DNA of 64,000 bases from contig CAJIZY010000003.1 of the NCBI GenBank assembly GCA_905181965.1, positions 124,001 through 188,000 on the forward strand. Reading direction: 5' to 3'. Every line of letters starts with the position of its first letter. Positions within the stretch are counted from its first letter, which is position 1. Source of the DNA: Akkermansiaceae bacterium. Its GTDB lineage: Bacteria; Verrucomicrobiota; Verrucomicrobiia; Verrucomicrobiales; Akkermansiaceae. The position numbers were made by a program, and so were the translations under genes. The notes below the pieces were generated by a model. The model was not told the DNA's origin. It made no database searches and was given only the letters and a program-made list of their open reading frames with translations. This document shows positions 24,511 through 33,658 of the stretch, piece after piece.

Positions 24511-27324
24511 CTACTGATTGGCACGCCGTAAGTTGATCCCAGAAAGAACGGTCTTCCCGGTTTTCGGACCAAGATCAATCCGGAGATTTCCTTCATCCCC
24601 AATGCGGACGGAAGTGGCCTCAAGGACATATCCTCTTCTGATACCCCCAGCTTTTTCTACGACATTCAACTCATCGATGATTTGATCTCCATTCACTGCG
24701 ACCGAAAACACCGGTAACTTCTCTGAGCCATCAGGTTCACAAAAAACAAGGCGTAGATCGTAGCTTCCCGGCATAAGACCTCCAAGAATCGCGGAGTGAA
24801 GTCCCTTCACGCCGGACCCAGCGACCCAGGGCCAACTTTTACCACCCTCGTGAAAAAGTGAATGATGGTAGAATCTTTCTAATTCGGACAACGGCGGAAC
24901 GGTCACAAAGTCAATTTCCGGAGAGGGCCCTCCCACTTCCGGTTGATCCAGCCACATCGTCCCATCCTCAGTGACGCGGTCACCCGGGGCTCCTAGATTG
25001 ATCCCAATCACTTGGATCTTCCCACGCGTCTTTTCGAGTGGCAATTCTCCCCACGAAGCCCACTGCTCGAATTCGGGCGGCATACTCACCAAAGCCACCG
25101 CCATCGGCAGGGGGTAACTGCAAGTGCACCCTTCGTAAAAGTAGGGAAGATTCAACAATCCATTTGCCGGGATAATACTGTTAGTACACCCGGACCGGGG
25201 ACCGCTAATGTTGATAGTGCCACTTTCAATCTGCTTATCGTAGAATGCCGGGGTTCCAGATCGCATTGTATAGAGCAGCCCGTAGTCCACCCCTCCGTCA
25301 CATCCATAGCTTTTTGGAAAAACGCGGGGCTCAGATTCCAGCGTCATTGGATTCGTGCGTGTTCCAGCCTGTGGAGCTTTTGGTTTCCAATCGTCCTTTT
25401 GTCTGGGTGGGCGATACTGGCTTGGCTGCACTGTCTTGAGGTCAATATTTGAAAACGACTTTCGCAGTGCAGGAGCTTCTTTAGCACTCAGGATCCTCCC
25501 AGTGTAGACATCTGAAAAAACGGGTGCTAGTAAGCGGTAATCAACCTTGCCAGTGCGGGTTGTTTCATCGGTCCAGTCCTTTGGAGTTGAGATCATCACG
25601 CCATCGATAAACTTCGGTTGCGGCGAACGCTTGAAATGGCTTAGGGAGTCATCGAACCACAAGACTCCGAGAGGACCACGCACTCTCTTATCCCAGCTTT
25701 CTTCCCAATTCCCTTCATAATTGGCTGAGCCCAAGAGTGCTCCCTCACGCGTGATCACCTTCCAGTCAGATCCGGTCCGAGATCGCTTCGCACCCTCAAG
25801 ATCAAGGTCGTCCGAAAGCGGTTCGCCTGACCGCGTCATCAGCTTGCCTCCAAATGGACGGAGGGATTCATACACTCGCTTCAATTGGGTAGCATCGAGA
25901 CTAGTCGAATTACCAATTACAATTAACTCGGCAAAATAAGGCGGCAAGATGACTGAAGTCGGATCATCCTCGATAACTGAAAGTTGCTCACCCGTTAAAG
26001 AGCTCACCAAGCTTTTTTCCCGTATTTGTCGTACTTTCTCAGGCCTTGAATCGACTATGATCACTCGAAAGTTAGTTTCCGAAAGGAGAGATTCAATAAG
26101 CTCCAAATCATCCCCGGCACCTAACAGCAGCGCGAAGCCGTGGGTCTGATCCAACTTCAAAAAAAGGCCCTGCTTCCGACCTTTAGCAAGTCTGACTTTG
26201 GACGCCTTGTGCTTGGTTGGCTGTTTCAAACCGGGTCCAAAACAGCTGATTTCCCCTGCCTTGGTTACTACAAAAAGTTTTTCGTCCGCCACCAACATTG
26301 AATGAATCGAGCCTGCTTGTATGTCGAGATACCCATCGCTGAAATGCATCTCACGTCCCGCCACCGTAATTTTGTTCCGGACTCCTTTCTCGCCCTTGAA
26401 ATGCGGCTTATCTTCGTGGACACGGTAATTGACTTCCTTGTCGAACAACAAGCCACGCCGCTTCAACTTCTGCCTCTCGAGCTCTGATGGGGTTGACGCA
26501 AACCATCCGCCGGGAAGTCGACCTGGAGCCGGAAGTTCAAAGGACTTCAATTCTCCAGTTTTCATATCAAACTTGGCCGGATAAGCCTGACTACTCGGGA
26601 CGATCAAATGCCCAGTCTCGTCATCAATCAAAAGATATCCTTGAGGCGCTAATCCACCGAATGCCCTAGCATTGTGTGGATGGACTCCATAGCGGTAAGA
26701 CGATCGATCATTTCGCCAAATCGTTTCGCCCGTCAAGGCATCGACACAGAAAACAAAAGTTCCTTCAAGTGGCCAAACCCCTGCAGCGAAGTAAACACGT
26801 CCTTCGTGTAGAACTGGCCCTCCCCGGACCGGCCACACCGAAATCATGCGCTCGTTTCCTATCACTTTCCGCTTTGACGGGACTGCCCGTTTTTTCCAAA
26901 CCAGCAAGCCGTCTGAGGCATTGACGCAATAAAGACAACCATCGTCGGATCCAAAAATGATCCTTCCTTCGCATCCAACAGGAGCAAACCTAACCGGGCC
27001 ATCGGTGAAAAACTTCCAGGCCTCCTCTCCTGTTTCGGTATCAAAAGCGGTGACGCTATCGTCTCGCGAGGACCCCACGACGAGTCTTTTCCCAAGCACG
27101 ATCGGCTCGTAGCCTGCGTCGAACTGCAATCGATTATCACGATAGGCCGGCTTCAAAGGAGGCAATCTACGTGACCATTGAAGACTCAAATTATCGGCCA
27201 ACACTTCGGCCGATTGAGCTGTTCGCCCAGTATCATTTCTCCACATCGGCCAGTCGGCCCCAAGAGCCAAGCCAGAGAAAATTGAAACTATAATTGTCCT
27301 CTTTAAAAATGCATTAATCGTCAT
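24511..27324 (-). CDS. PQQ-type beta-propeller protein with embedded methyltransferase-like and malectin-like domains
   Basis: A 937-residue exported protein. A signal peptide (1-22) is followed by propeller repeats (about 25-365: VTAFDTETGEEAWKF, LYCVNASDGLLVWKK, VFCVDALTGETIW). Residues about 390-510 resemble a class I methyltransferase fold interrupting the propeller: ALLLGAGDDLELIESLL in place of the SAM loop, VIIVDSRPEKVRQIR as the acidic-strand segment, and PPYFAELIVIG. The glycine-rich SAM motif is degenerate. Propeller-like segments resume, with several Cys and PYFYEGCTCSYPLP, and a malectin-like carbohydrate-binding domain ends the protein (about 800-937). I have seen this propeller-plus-methyltransferase layout in planctomycete proteins; its role is unknown. 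It follows the 28490 gene by 32 bases, so the two are one operon. Confidence 0.85.
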   Translation of the reverse strand: MTINAFLKRTIIVSIFSGLALGADWPMWRNDTGRTAQSAEVLADNLSLQWSRRLPPLKPAYRDNRLQFDAGYEPIVLGKRLVVGSSRDDSVTAFDTETGEEAWKFFTDGPVRFAPVGCEGRIIFGSDDGCLYCVNASDGLLVWKKRAVPSKRKVIGNERMISVWPVRGGPVLHEGRVYFAAGVWPLEGTFVFCVDALTGETIWRNDRSSYRYGVHPHNARAFGGLAPQGYLLIDDETGHLIVPSSQAYPAKFDMKTGELKSFELPAPGRLPGGWFASTPSELERQKLKRRGLLFDKEVNYRVHEDKPHFKGEKGVRNKITVAGREMHFSDGYLDIQAGSIHSMLVADEKLFVVTKAGEISCFGPGLKQPTKHKASKVRLAKGRKQGLFLKLDQTHGFALLLGAGDDLELIESLLSETNFRVIIVDSRPEKVRQIREKSLVSSLTGEQLSVIEDDPTSVILPPYFAELIVIGNSTSLDATQLKRVYESLRPFGGKLMTRSGEPLSDDLDLEGAKRSRTGSDWKVITREGALLGSANYEGNWEESWDKRVRGPLGVLWFDDSLSHFKRSPQPKFIDGVMISTPKDWTDETTRTGKVDYRLLAPVFSDVYTGRILSAKEAPALRKSFSNIDLKTVQPSQYRPPRQKDDWKPKAPQAGTRTNPMTLESEPRVFPKSYGCDGGVDYGLLYTMRSGTPAFYDKQIESGTINISGPRSGCTNSIIPANGLLNLPYFYEGCTCSYPLPMAVALVSMPPEFEQWASWGELPLEKTRGKIQVIGINLGAPGDRVTEDGTMWLDQPEVGGPSPEIDFVTVPPLSELERFYHHSLFHEGGKSWPWVAGSGVKGLHSAILGGLMPGSYDLRLVFCEPDGSEKLPVFSVAVNGDQIIDELNVVEKAGGIRRGYVLEATSVRIGDEGNLRIDLGPKTGKTVLSGINLRRANQ

Positions 27325-27356
27325 AAAAACTCCCTATCTCTGATTCCACGTTGCTA

Positions 27357-28490
27357 CTACCGTTTGTTCCTCGAAATCAGGACACTCCCGAAGGCTAACA
27401 TTAAAAGTATCACCCCAACGACCATTACCCACGGCCGGCTTATCAAATCCGTCGATCCAGAGCCGAGGGTTTCTCTTATCTTTTCTCCGTCCATACTTTC
27501 ATCACTCAAAGTCCCGATTCCTAGCAGAGGGGGAAGTGACTTTTCAACCACCACCTCATTCCCCGCAATCGCGTCTTCCCAGTTCGCTGAAATCAACAGA
27601 TCAACTCCAGGGTTTTGATTCTTGATTTCACACGAACACGCTCCACAAAAATAGGAGGAATGCTCGAACATGTTGGCGCAATTGATTCCGCGGGCGATGA
27701 GGGGCTCTAAAACACGGCCTCGCCCAAATACCGGGAACACCATCGGTTCATTCCGGAACTCCCCAAGGTCTGACTCCATGTGCAACAACATCTCCCGGAA
27801 AATCGACTCCTCTGGGTTGGTCCTAGCAATCCGCATCAAAGAAAACTTGATCTTCAGTGGAATTGACGAACGTAACGTAGCGTTCAAATCGCGCTCGTTC
27901 CCTGCCGAAATCTTCCGTGCCTCCGCGACGGTCAGCACTCCATCGGGAATCTTCAATTCAGCCTCAGCTTTCGCAATAGCCTTTTCGATCTCTACCACCG
28001 CGCGGTCATCTTTTTCTTTATTTCCCGACTCAATCAGGACCCAAACCGCAGATTCCCCGCTGAGAAGCCGATTCACGATTTCACGCCGCGCTGACGAATC
28101 AACCAAGGTTTTGGTATTTGCCATGGTCAAAGCTCCTGACCAGATTGGGGGGAGCCGCGGACCAGTCGATCTTGGTGGATAGAAAAGTTGCATCGTCGCA
28201 GCTGAACTTTCCCCAATCTTTTGGGAGTCAAGTCTAACCTCCAAGTTTAGATTCCCCAAATCAGACCCCCCTCCCGATTCTAAAATTTTACGGACTTCGT
28301 TCTCAGCGGGCGACAACTTCCCGCTCGCTCCAGGAACAATGACAAGCGTGTAAGAGTCCCTCTCCCAGCGCTCCAATGCAAAGCGGAAAACCGGCACCTG
28401 ACAAGCAAACCCAGCAATCACAATCCCAAAAAAGATCATTCCAAACAATCCGGCGTGACGGAATCGGGGCTTCTTTATCAACTGCGTCAC
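27357..28490 (-). CDS. Uncharacterised membrane-anchored protein with CxxCxC motif
   Basis: A 377-residue protein with one N-terminal transmembrane segment (about 13-32, followed by CQVPVFRFALERW) and one at the C-terminus (about 348-370), so a large middle domain sits outside the cytoplasm. The middle contains C271, then F-C282-G-A-C285-S-C287-E, which could bind a metal or form disulfides, followed by NPGVDLLI. The CQVPVFRxALERW segment is, as far as I recall, a conserved signature of planctomycete and verrucomicrobial proteins near transport genes, but no function is known to me. It is the upstream gene of a two-gene operon with the beta-propeller protein. Confidence 0.75.
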   Translation of the reverse strand: MTQLIKKPRFRHAGLFGMIFFGIVIAGFACQVPVFRFALERWERDSYTLVIVPGASGKLSPAENEVRKILESGGGSDLGNLNLEVRLDSQKIGESSAATMQLFYPPRSTGPRLPPIWSGALTMANTKTLVDSSARREIVNRLLSGESAVWVLIESGNKEKDDRAVVEIEKAIAKAEAELKIPDGVLTVAEARKISAGNERDLNATLRSSIPLKIKFSLMRIARTNPEESIFREMLLHMESDLGEFRNEPMVFPVFGRGRVLEPLIARGINCANMFEHSSYFCGACSCEIKNQNPGVDLLISANWEDAIAGNEVVVEKSLPPLLGIGTLSDESMDGEKIRETLGSGSTDLISRPWVMVVGVILLMLAFGSVLISRNKR

Positions 28491-28651
28491 ACCCTAGTCT
28501 GTCAGTTGGCGAATCAGTTGCAAAGCCCACTTTCTATTAGTTCTAAGTCCCTCTATATCTCCGCACCGATGATGATCGAGATCCGGATCAAAGATCGGAT
28601 CCTACAGCATTTTCTTGTAAGTCCGAACCAAACAAACACTCTTATTTTACT

Positions 28652-30130
28652 GTGAAACGCGTTCTTCCCATCTTTTTCCTCCTCGGCTCCAGCCTCTTTG
28701 TTCTCGGGGCTCCGCAACCCAATATCATCGTCTATTTTACCGATGACATGGGACTAGGTGACACCTCCGTCTATCAGGACTGGTGCGGTAATAATGACGA
28801 CGTGCAACTACACACACCTAATATGCAACGCCTCGCAAACATGGGGATTCGCTTCACTGACGCTCACTCCCCACATAGCCGGTGCTCAACCTCACGCTAC
28901 GCACTCATGACCGGCCGTTACTGCTGGCGCTCGTCCCTCAAACACTGGGTTCTCTTTGGTGTGCAATGTGATCCTCTCATCGAAAAAGACCGCCCAACCC
29001 TCGCCACTTTTCTCCGCCAATCGGGCTACCGCACCGGAATGGTAGGAAAGTGGCACCTCGGTCTTAGCTATCGCAAAACTGACGGAACTGTAGCAGATGG
29101 CTGGGACGGCGCGGACCTCACGAAAGGAATCGCGGACGGCCCGAACGATCACGGCTTCGACTTCTTCTACGGGATATCGCGGAGCCATCCCACGTCCGGA
29201 CCAGATGGGATGAAGCGAAACACACCTGACCAAAGTATCGGCCCAGGCTGGATCAGAAATCGTCATATCTCCGGCGCAACCGGAGATGGTAAAAAACTCG
29301 ACGGCTCGTATGTCCTAAACGAGATCGGCCCGAAGCTCCACCAAGCTAGTCTCGAGTTCCTCCGCGGAGCCCATAAAGAAAATAATCCTTTCTTCCTCTA
29401 TTTCGCTTCGCCGAGCAATCACACCCCGCATACCCCCTGTGGTGCGATTGCCGGACAAAAAGTTACCGGTGCAAGTGAGTTTGTGAATGGCGAGAAGACG
29501 GGGCTCAAACGCCTCGACTTCGTTTATGAAAACGACGTGCAACTCGGTCTGATCCTCGACTATCTCGAGAAGCATGAAGACCCACGTAATCCGGGACACA
29601 AGCTCATCGAGAATACTCTCGTCATCTTCGCAAGCGACAATGGATCAGAGAACAAGTCCAAGATCTACACCGGCCCGCTGCGCAGTAATAAAGGATCGAC
29701 CTACGATGGCGGTCACCGCACGCCCTTCTTCGCATCTTGGCCTGCGGGCAAAATCGGCGATGGAAACGCAAAAACACCAGGCCAAACAAGCCGCCGGCTC
29801 CTTGCGCTCAATGATCTCTTCGCCACCTTTGGGGAAATTATCAGCAAGCCTCTTCCAGATCTAGCTAAGGGCGAGAAAGGCGCAGAAGATAGTCACTCGC
29901 AGCTCGCAGCTCTACGAGGAGAAAAGACCGATCCGCGCGCGCCGATTTTCCCAAACGATCATAATGAGGCCTCCAAGAAGAAATCTAACAAGCGCGCGAT
30001 TGTCGCAGTGCGCTCCAACGCTGCGCCCATCCCTGGCCAATGGAAACTCTTCCTCGATCATCGCTTCGCCTACAACGGTGAGCTTCATCCTATCGAACTC
30101 TACAACCTCGCCATCGAGCTCAAGAATTAG
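28652..30130 (+). CDS. Exported sulfatase with atypical CSTSR motif and an in-frame early stop
   Basis: A 492-residue sulfatase starting with GTG. A signal peptide (1-19) precedes IIVYFTDDMGLGD with the metal Asp pair. The active-site block reads C78-S-T-S-R-YALMTGRY, with Thr where the formylglycine signature needs Pro or Ala, so maturation to formylglycine is uncertain. GMVGKWHLG and FASDNGSENKSKIYTGPLRSNKGSTYDGG are normal. The frame ends at a TAG (30128-30130) inside the family's C-terminal segment IELYNLAIELKN; the same frame continues for 31 codons (KNRLADPKAKPALDFLIKEA and on) to a stop at 30224-30226. The missing piece is the standard sulfatase tail. Either a nonsense mutation or a base error. 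Confidence 0.85.
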   Translation: MKRVLPIFFLLGSSLFVLGAPQPNIIVYFTDDMGLGDTSVYQDWCGNNDDVQLHTPNMQRLANMGIRFTDAHSPHSRCSTSRYALMTGRYCWRSSLKHWVLFGVQCDPLIEKDRPTLATFLRQSGYRTGMVGKWHLGLSYRKTDGTVADGWDGADLTKGIADGPNDHGFDFFYGISRSHPTSGPDGMKRNTPDQSIGPGWIRNRHISGATGDGKKLDGSYVLNEIGPKLHQASLEFLRGAHKENNPFFLYFASPSNHTPHTPCGAIAGQKVTGASEFVNGEKTGLKRLDFVYENDVQLGLILDYLEKHEDPRNPGHKLIENTLVIFASDNGSENKSKIYTGPLRSNKGSTYDGGHRTPFFASWPAGKIGDGNAKTPGQTSRRLLALNDLFATFGEIISKPLPDLAKGEKGAEDSHSQLAALRGEKTDPRAPIFPNDHNEASKKKSNKRAIVAVRSNAAPIPGQWKLFLDHRFAYNGELHPIELYNLAIELKN

Positions 30131-30408
30131 AAAAACCGTCTCGCTGACCCAAAAGCCAAACCCGCTCTCGACTTCCTTATTAAGGAAGCAAGGAAGGCCA
30201 AGGGCGACGGCGGATCAACACGTTAGTTTATCATAAGTATGAATGTCATCCCAGTATCGAGGTATCTAATTTTCTTAAAACACTCGCAAGGTTCCCCTTA
30301 TTAAAAGAAAACTTTTAATAGTCTAAAGGATTTTTTGGAGCTTTTCCGAGCACGGAAACTGCTTCAACCTAACTTGGATAGTATTATTAGATAAAGACCT
30401 TCAAGAAG

Positions 30409-30735
30409 ATGATCGCTCAATTCTCTCTTAAGCTTGCGACCCTCCTGCAACCTTACCTCTTCGAAATCTGTTTGGCCCAAATCGTCACGGTCTTGGTCCT
30501 CTGTAGTGATACGATCGACCGTTGTTTTCGCAGGCTACTACGCCCGAACCATTTTATCATCCGTGTGACCGGATTTGTGCTTTTAAATGCTTTTGGTTAT
30601 GGCTTTGCAACCCTCGCGGGAGGAAGTGTCCTCAAACAATTCTATCTGCAGATTAATCTTTCGCTGAGATACCCAGTCATTCTAGGAATCTTCATACTCA
30701 TCGGTATTATTGCTGAAAGAATGAAACGCTGCTAA
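30409..30735 (+). CDS. Small membrane protein, DUF3392 family
   Basis: A 108-residue protein with three to four hydrophobic segments. Length and sequence match the DUF3392 family of small inner-membrane proteins, best known from gamma-proteobacteria: an N-terminal LQPYLFEICLAQIVTVLVL segment, the basic DRCFRRLLRP loop, RVTGFVLLNAFGYGFATL, and a C-terminal LGIFILIGIIAERMKR. No function is known. AAGAAG just before the ATG may be a weak ribosome binding site. An AT-rich inverted repeat lies upstream at 30300-30319 (ATTAAAAG, 4-base loop, CTTTTAAT). Confidence 0.8.
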   Translation: MIAQFSLKLATLLQPYLFEICLAQIVTVLVLCSDTIDRCFRRLLRPNHFIIRVTGFVLLNAFGYGFATLAGGSVLKQFYLQINLSLRYPVILGIFILIGIIAERMKRC

Positions 30736-30790
30736 AAGTGAAAAATCATTAAATGAAATGATCACTTTAATAGGCATATATTCCAACTCC

Positions 30791-30818
30791 CTCCCTTTTC
30801 CTTCAAAAGAAAATTCCT
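30791..30818 (+). repeat. 28-base intergenic motif, copy 3
   Basis: CTCCCTTTTCC, TTCAAAAG, then AAAATTCCT; 23 of 28 positions match the copy at 15932. It starts 56 bases after the DUF3392 stop and ends 7 bases before the ATG of the LamG gene at 30826. Confidence 0.55.
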
Positions 30819-30825
30819 ACTAGTT

Positions 30826-31815
30826 ATGAAACTCACAAACTCGCTTGTTTCTCTAACCTTTCTCTTGGCATCCTTGGCTCAAGCCAATCTGATCGCTTAC
30901 TGGCCTTTTGACGATCTAACTGGAGAGGTTGCGGAAGATGTCATCGGGGGATATCACGGAACGCTCATCGGTGGAACTTGGCTTGAACCAGGCAAGGTAG
31001 GCGCAAGCGCTTTAGAGGGGGCAGGCGCCGATGAAATCTTGTGTCCCGCAGAGGCCATCTCAACCACCGAGGATCTCACGCTAGCTTGGTGGATGATCGA
31101 TAACCAAGGCAGTTGGGGAACCATTATGGATAAGTCTTTCACTGATAGCACCTCAGGTTTCGATATTTTGGTTCGCCCAACGGGTACTGAAGACAGCCCG
31201 CTTCGCTTTCGGATCGGTGGTTGGCAGGCCTATGGCGGATGGGGAACTGAATGCCGGCTTCCTGCTGGTGCTTACGAGGATGGGGAATGGGTTCATATCG
31301 TCTGTGTTTATGACAGCACTACTGACACCGCTAGCATCTACGTGAATGGCAAATTACCCGAAAACGGAACCCTTAATCCAAAAACCGGGATCGCTGGCGA
31401 GGGCGGATATTGTGAAGGGGTAAACAACACCACCGCTCCGCTCTATCTTCGAGGTGGGAAGGAAACCTTCACGGGGATTCTTGATGATGTCGCGATGTGG
31501 GACAGACCACTTAGCCCCGAAGAAATTACAACAGTTTTTACCAGTGGTCCTCTTGCGGTCGAAAGGCCTGCCAAGGAACTCGCTGTTACCTCATTTGATC
31601 TCTCCGAAATCACGGGCGAATTCACTCTCACTTGGAACTCCAACATAGGGGAACTCTATGCCGTCAAATATTCGACAGATCTCATCAACTGGGATGCCGA
31701 CCTTGATGATGGAATTCTTGCCGATGAGGGTGAAACCACCTCAAAAACTTTTAAGCTTACTAACCTCGATAATCCGAAAGCCCTCTACTTCCGGATCGAA
31801 AAACAAGAGGAATAA
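30826..31815 (+). CDS. Secreted LamG-domain protein with shared C-terminal module
   Basis: A 329-residue exported protein. A signal peptide (1-20, SLAQA) is followed by a LamG/concanavalin domain (about 22-240: IAYWPFDDLTGEVAEDVIGG, GTWLEPGKVG, SIYVNGKLPENG, GILDDVAMWDRPLSPEEI). Residues about 252-329 are the shared module (FTLTWNS, YAVKYSTDLINW, LYFRIEKQEE), most similar to the copy in the 21371 protein. Such proteins are usually cell-surface or secreted carbohydrate binders; nothing more specific can be said. Confidence 0.85.
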   Translation: MKLTNSLVSLTFLLASLAQANLIAYWPFDDLTGEVAEDVIGGYHGTLIGGTWLEPGKVGASALEGAGADEILCPAEAISTTEDLTLAWWMIDNQGSWGTIMDKSFTDSTSGFDILVRPTGTEDSPLRFRIGGWQAYGGWGTECRLPAGAYEDGEWVHIVCVYDSTTDTASIYVNGKLPENGTLNPKTGIAGEGGYCEGVNNTTAPLYLRGGKETFTGILDDVAMWDRPLSPEEITTVFTSGPLAVERPAKELAVTSFDLSEITGEFTLTWNSNIGELYAVKYSTDLINWDADLDDGILADEGETTSKTFKLTNLDNPKALYFRIEKQEE

Positions 31816-31992
31816 CTTGAACACGGGCTTACGAAATATCAATGGGGGTAGGTAGGAATCGATTGATTCTCGGTTAGTACAGGTCATTATTTACGAACCT
31901 TTTCTCTAGAAGAAATTAGATCCCCCTTTCCAGCGCAAGCTTCCCTCCGGAATTGACTTCCTAGCAAGTTCCTGAAATTGCATCATCTAGCG

Positions 31993-33573
31993 ATGCAAGT
32001 CTTTATCACCTTCATAGGTTTTACCGCTTTCGTAGCATTCTACTCGTGGTTTCGCTTGCGGAAAGAGGAGCTTTCTACCCAAGATGGATACTTCTTAGGT
32101 GGTCGAAGCCTGACCGGTGTCGTGATCGCTGGCTCGATGCTCTTAACCAATATTTCGACCGAACATTTGATCGGGATGAATGGGAGCGCTTATAAAAATG
32201 GGTTCATCATCATCGCGTGGGAAGTCACTTCAGCATTAGCCTTAGTCGTGGCAGCCACCTACTTTTTACCCACCTATCTAAAAATGGGATTAACCACTAT
32301 CCCACAATATCTTGAAGAACGATTTGATGCCACTACCCGGACAATGGTTGCCTTGTTTTTGCTCGTTTCTTTCGTGGTCACTCTATTACCTATCGTTCTT
32401 TACACGGGAGCTATCAATTTAGAGAGCATCTTTAACATCTCTGGAACTTTTGGGATCAGCCAGTCGGCAGCGTTATGGTACACCGTTTTAGCGATTGGCT
32501 GCGTAGGTTCATGCTATGCTATTTTTGGGGGCCTCAAAGCGGTCGCCTATAGTGACACTATCAATGCCATAGGATTATTTTTAGGAGGATTATTAGTTCC
32601 GATTTTGGCGCTATGGAATATCGGGGATGGTAACGTCTGGGGAGGCTTAGTGAAAGTCTATGAGCGTTGCCCCGAAAAATTTAATGTGGTGGGGGCCTCA
32701 GATTCGGCATTACCTTTCGGGACTTTGTTCACTGGATTGGTGATTAACCAACTCTATTTCTGGGGGATGAACCAAACCATCATTCAACGTGCCCTGGGTG
32801 CAAAATCTTTGGTAGAGGCCCAAAAAGGGCTCTTAATCACGGGGTTGTTAAAAATATTTGTCCCAGTGATCATCGTTCTACCTGGGGTGATTGGTTTCTA
32901 TTATTTTGGAGAACGGTTTTTTGGTGACCAAGATCTCATTTATCCAGAACTGATCAAGAAGGTCCTCCCTTTAAGTTTCGTAGGATTTTTTGCGGCGGTT
33001 GTGATGGGCGCGGTCCTCAGCACGTTTAACAGTGTTTTAAATAGCACCGCGACCATCTTTAGCATGGGAATCTATAAGAGACTCATGAATCCCGGGGCAA
33101 ATGATCGCCAAATGGTGCGCGCAGGGAAGACCGTTTCCATTATTCTTGCGGTCATCGCGATTTTAACAGCTCCCTTGGTAGCGGGAGCTCCAGACGGGCT
33201 CTACGACCTCCTTCAACAACTCAATGGGATCTTCTTTATTCCTATTGCTTCTGTAATGCTCGCTGGATTGTTCCTGCCCAAAATCTCAGCTCAAGGAGCG
33301 AAAGCCGCATTGTTTGTGGGACTTGCGTTTTACATCAGTGCCGAATTCATTTTTAAGGTCGAAATCCATTTTGTTCATATTTGGGGCATTGAGTTTGTTT
33401 TAAATATGGTCGTGATGTTTGTCGTAACGCATTTTTATCCCAATAAGAACCCATTCCAACCGAAGGACAAAGGACTTGTGGAAATTGAAGAATGGAAATA
33501 CACAAAAGTGTTTAGCAGCTTTTTGGTCTTACTCATTGTGGGGATTTATATTTGGCTAGGCTGGCTCATCTAG
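31993..33573 (+). CDS. Sodium:solute symporter (SLC5 family), probable inositol or sugar importer
   Basis: A 526-residue membrane protein with about 13-14 transmembrane helices. A TTG five codons upstream (31978) is also possible, but the ATG at 31993 puts the first helix at the N-terminus. It closely follows the pattern of E. coli YidK and SglT-type solute:sodium symporters: GYFLGGRSLTG, AGSMLLTNISTEHLIGMNGSAY, the WEVTSA helix, TTIPQYLEERFD, GGLKAVAYSDTIN and FNSVLNSTATIFSMGIY. The next two genes are myo-inositol oxygenase and an IolG-like dehydrogenase, 85 and 38 bases apart on the same strand, so inositol is the most likely substrate (inference from context). Confidence 0.88.
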   Translation: MQVFITFIGFTAFVAFYSWFRLRKEELSTQDGYFLGGRSLTGVVIAGSMLLTNISTEHLIGMNGSAYKNGFIIIAWEVTSALALVVAATYFLPTYLKMGLTTIPQYLEERFDATTRTMVALFLLVSFVVTLLPIVLYTGAINLESIFNISGTFGISQSAALWYTVLAIGCVGSCYAIFGGLKAVAYSDTINAIGLFLGGLLVPILALWNIGDGNVWGGLVKVYERCPEKFNVVGASDSALPFGTLFTGLVINQLYFWGMNQTIIQRALGAKSLVEAQKGLLITGLLKIFVPVIIVLPGVIGFYYFGERFFGDQDLIYPELIKKVLPLSFVGFFAAVVMGAVLSTFNSVLNSTATIFSMGIYKRLMNPGANDRQMVRAGKTVSIILAVIAILTAPLVAGAPDGLYDLLQQLNGIFFIPIASVMLAGLFLPKISAQGAKAALFVGLAFYISAEFIFKVEIHFVHIWGIEFVLNMVVMFVVTHFYPNKNPFQPKDKGLVEIEEWKYTKVFSSFLVLLIVGIYIWLGWLI

Positions 33574-33658
33574 TTAGTGCCTCCCCGAGGAATCTCTCCT
33601 AATTACAAAATCCTCCCAGAGCGTTATCGTCCCAATTTTAACGCCCGTAGCCCCCAGC

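Noticed and set aside
30131-30226. TAG read as a coding codon (stop-codon recoding)
   Set aside because: TAG ends other genes here normally (for example 22432 and 54384), so a recoded genome is not supported; a mutation or base error is simpler.
30300-30319. Inverted repeat ATTAAAAG / CTTTTAAT upstream of DUF3392
   Set aside because: AT-only stems of this size arise often by chance; no second copy was seen.
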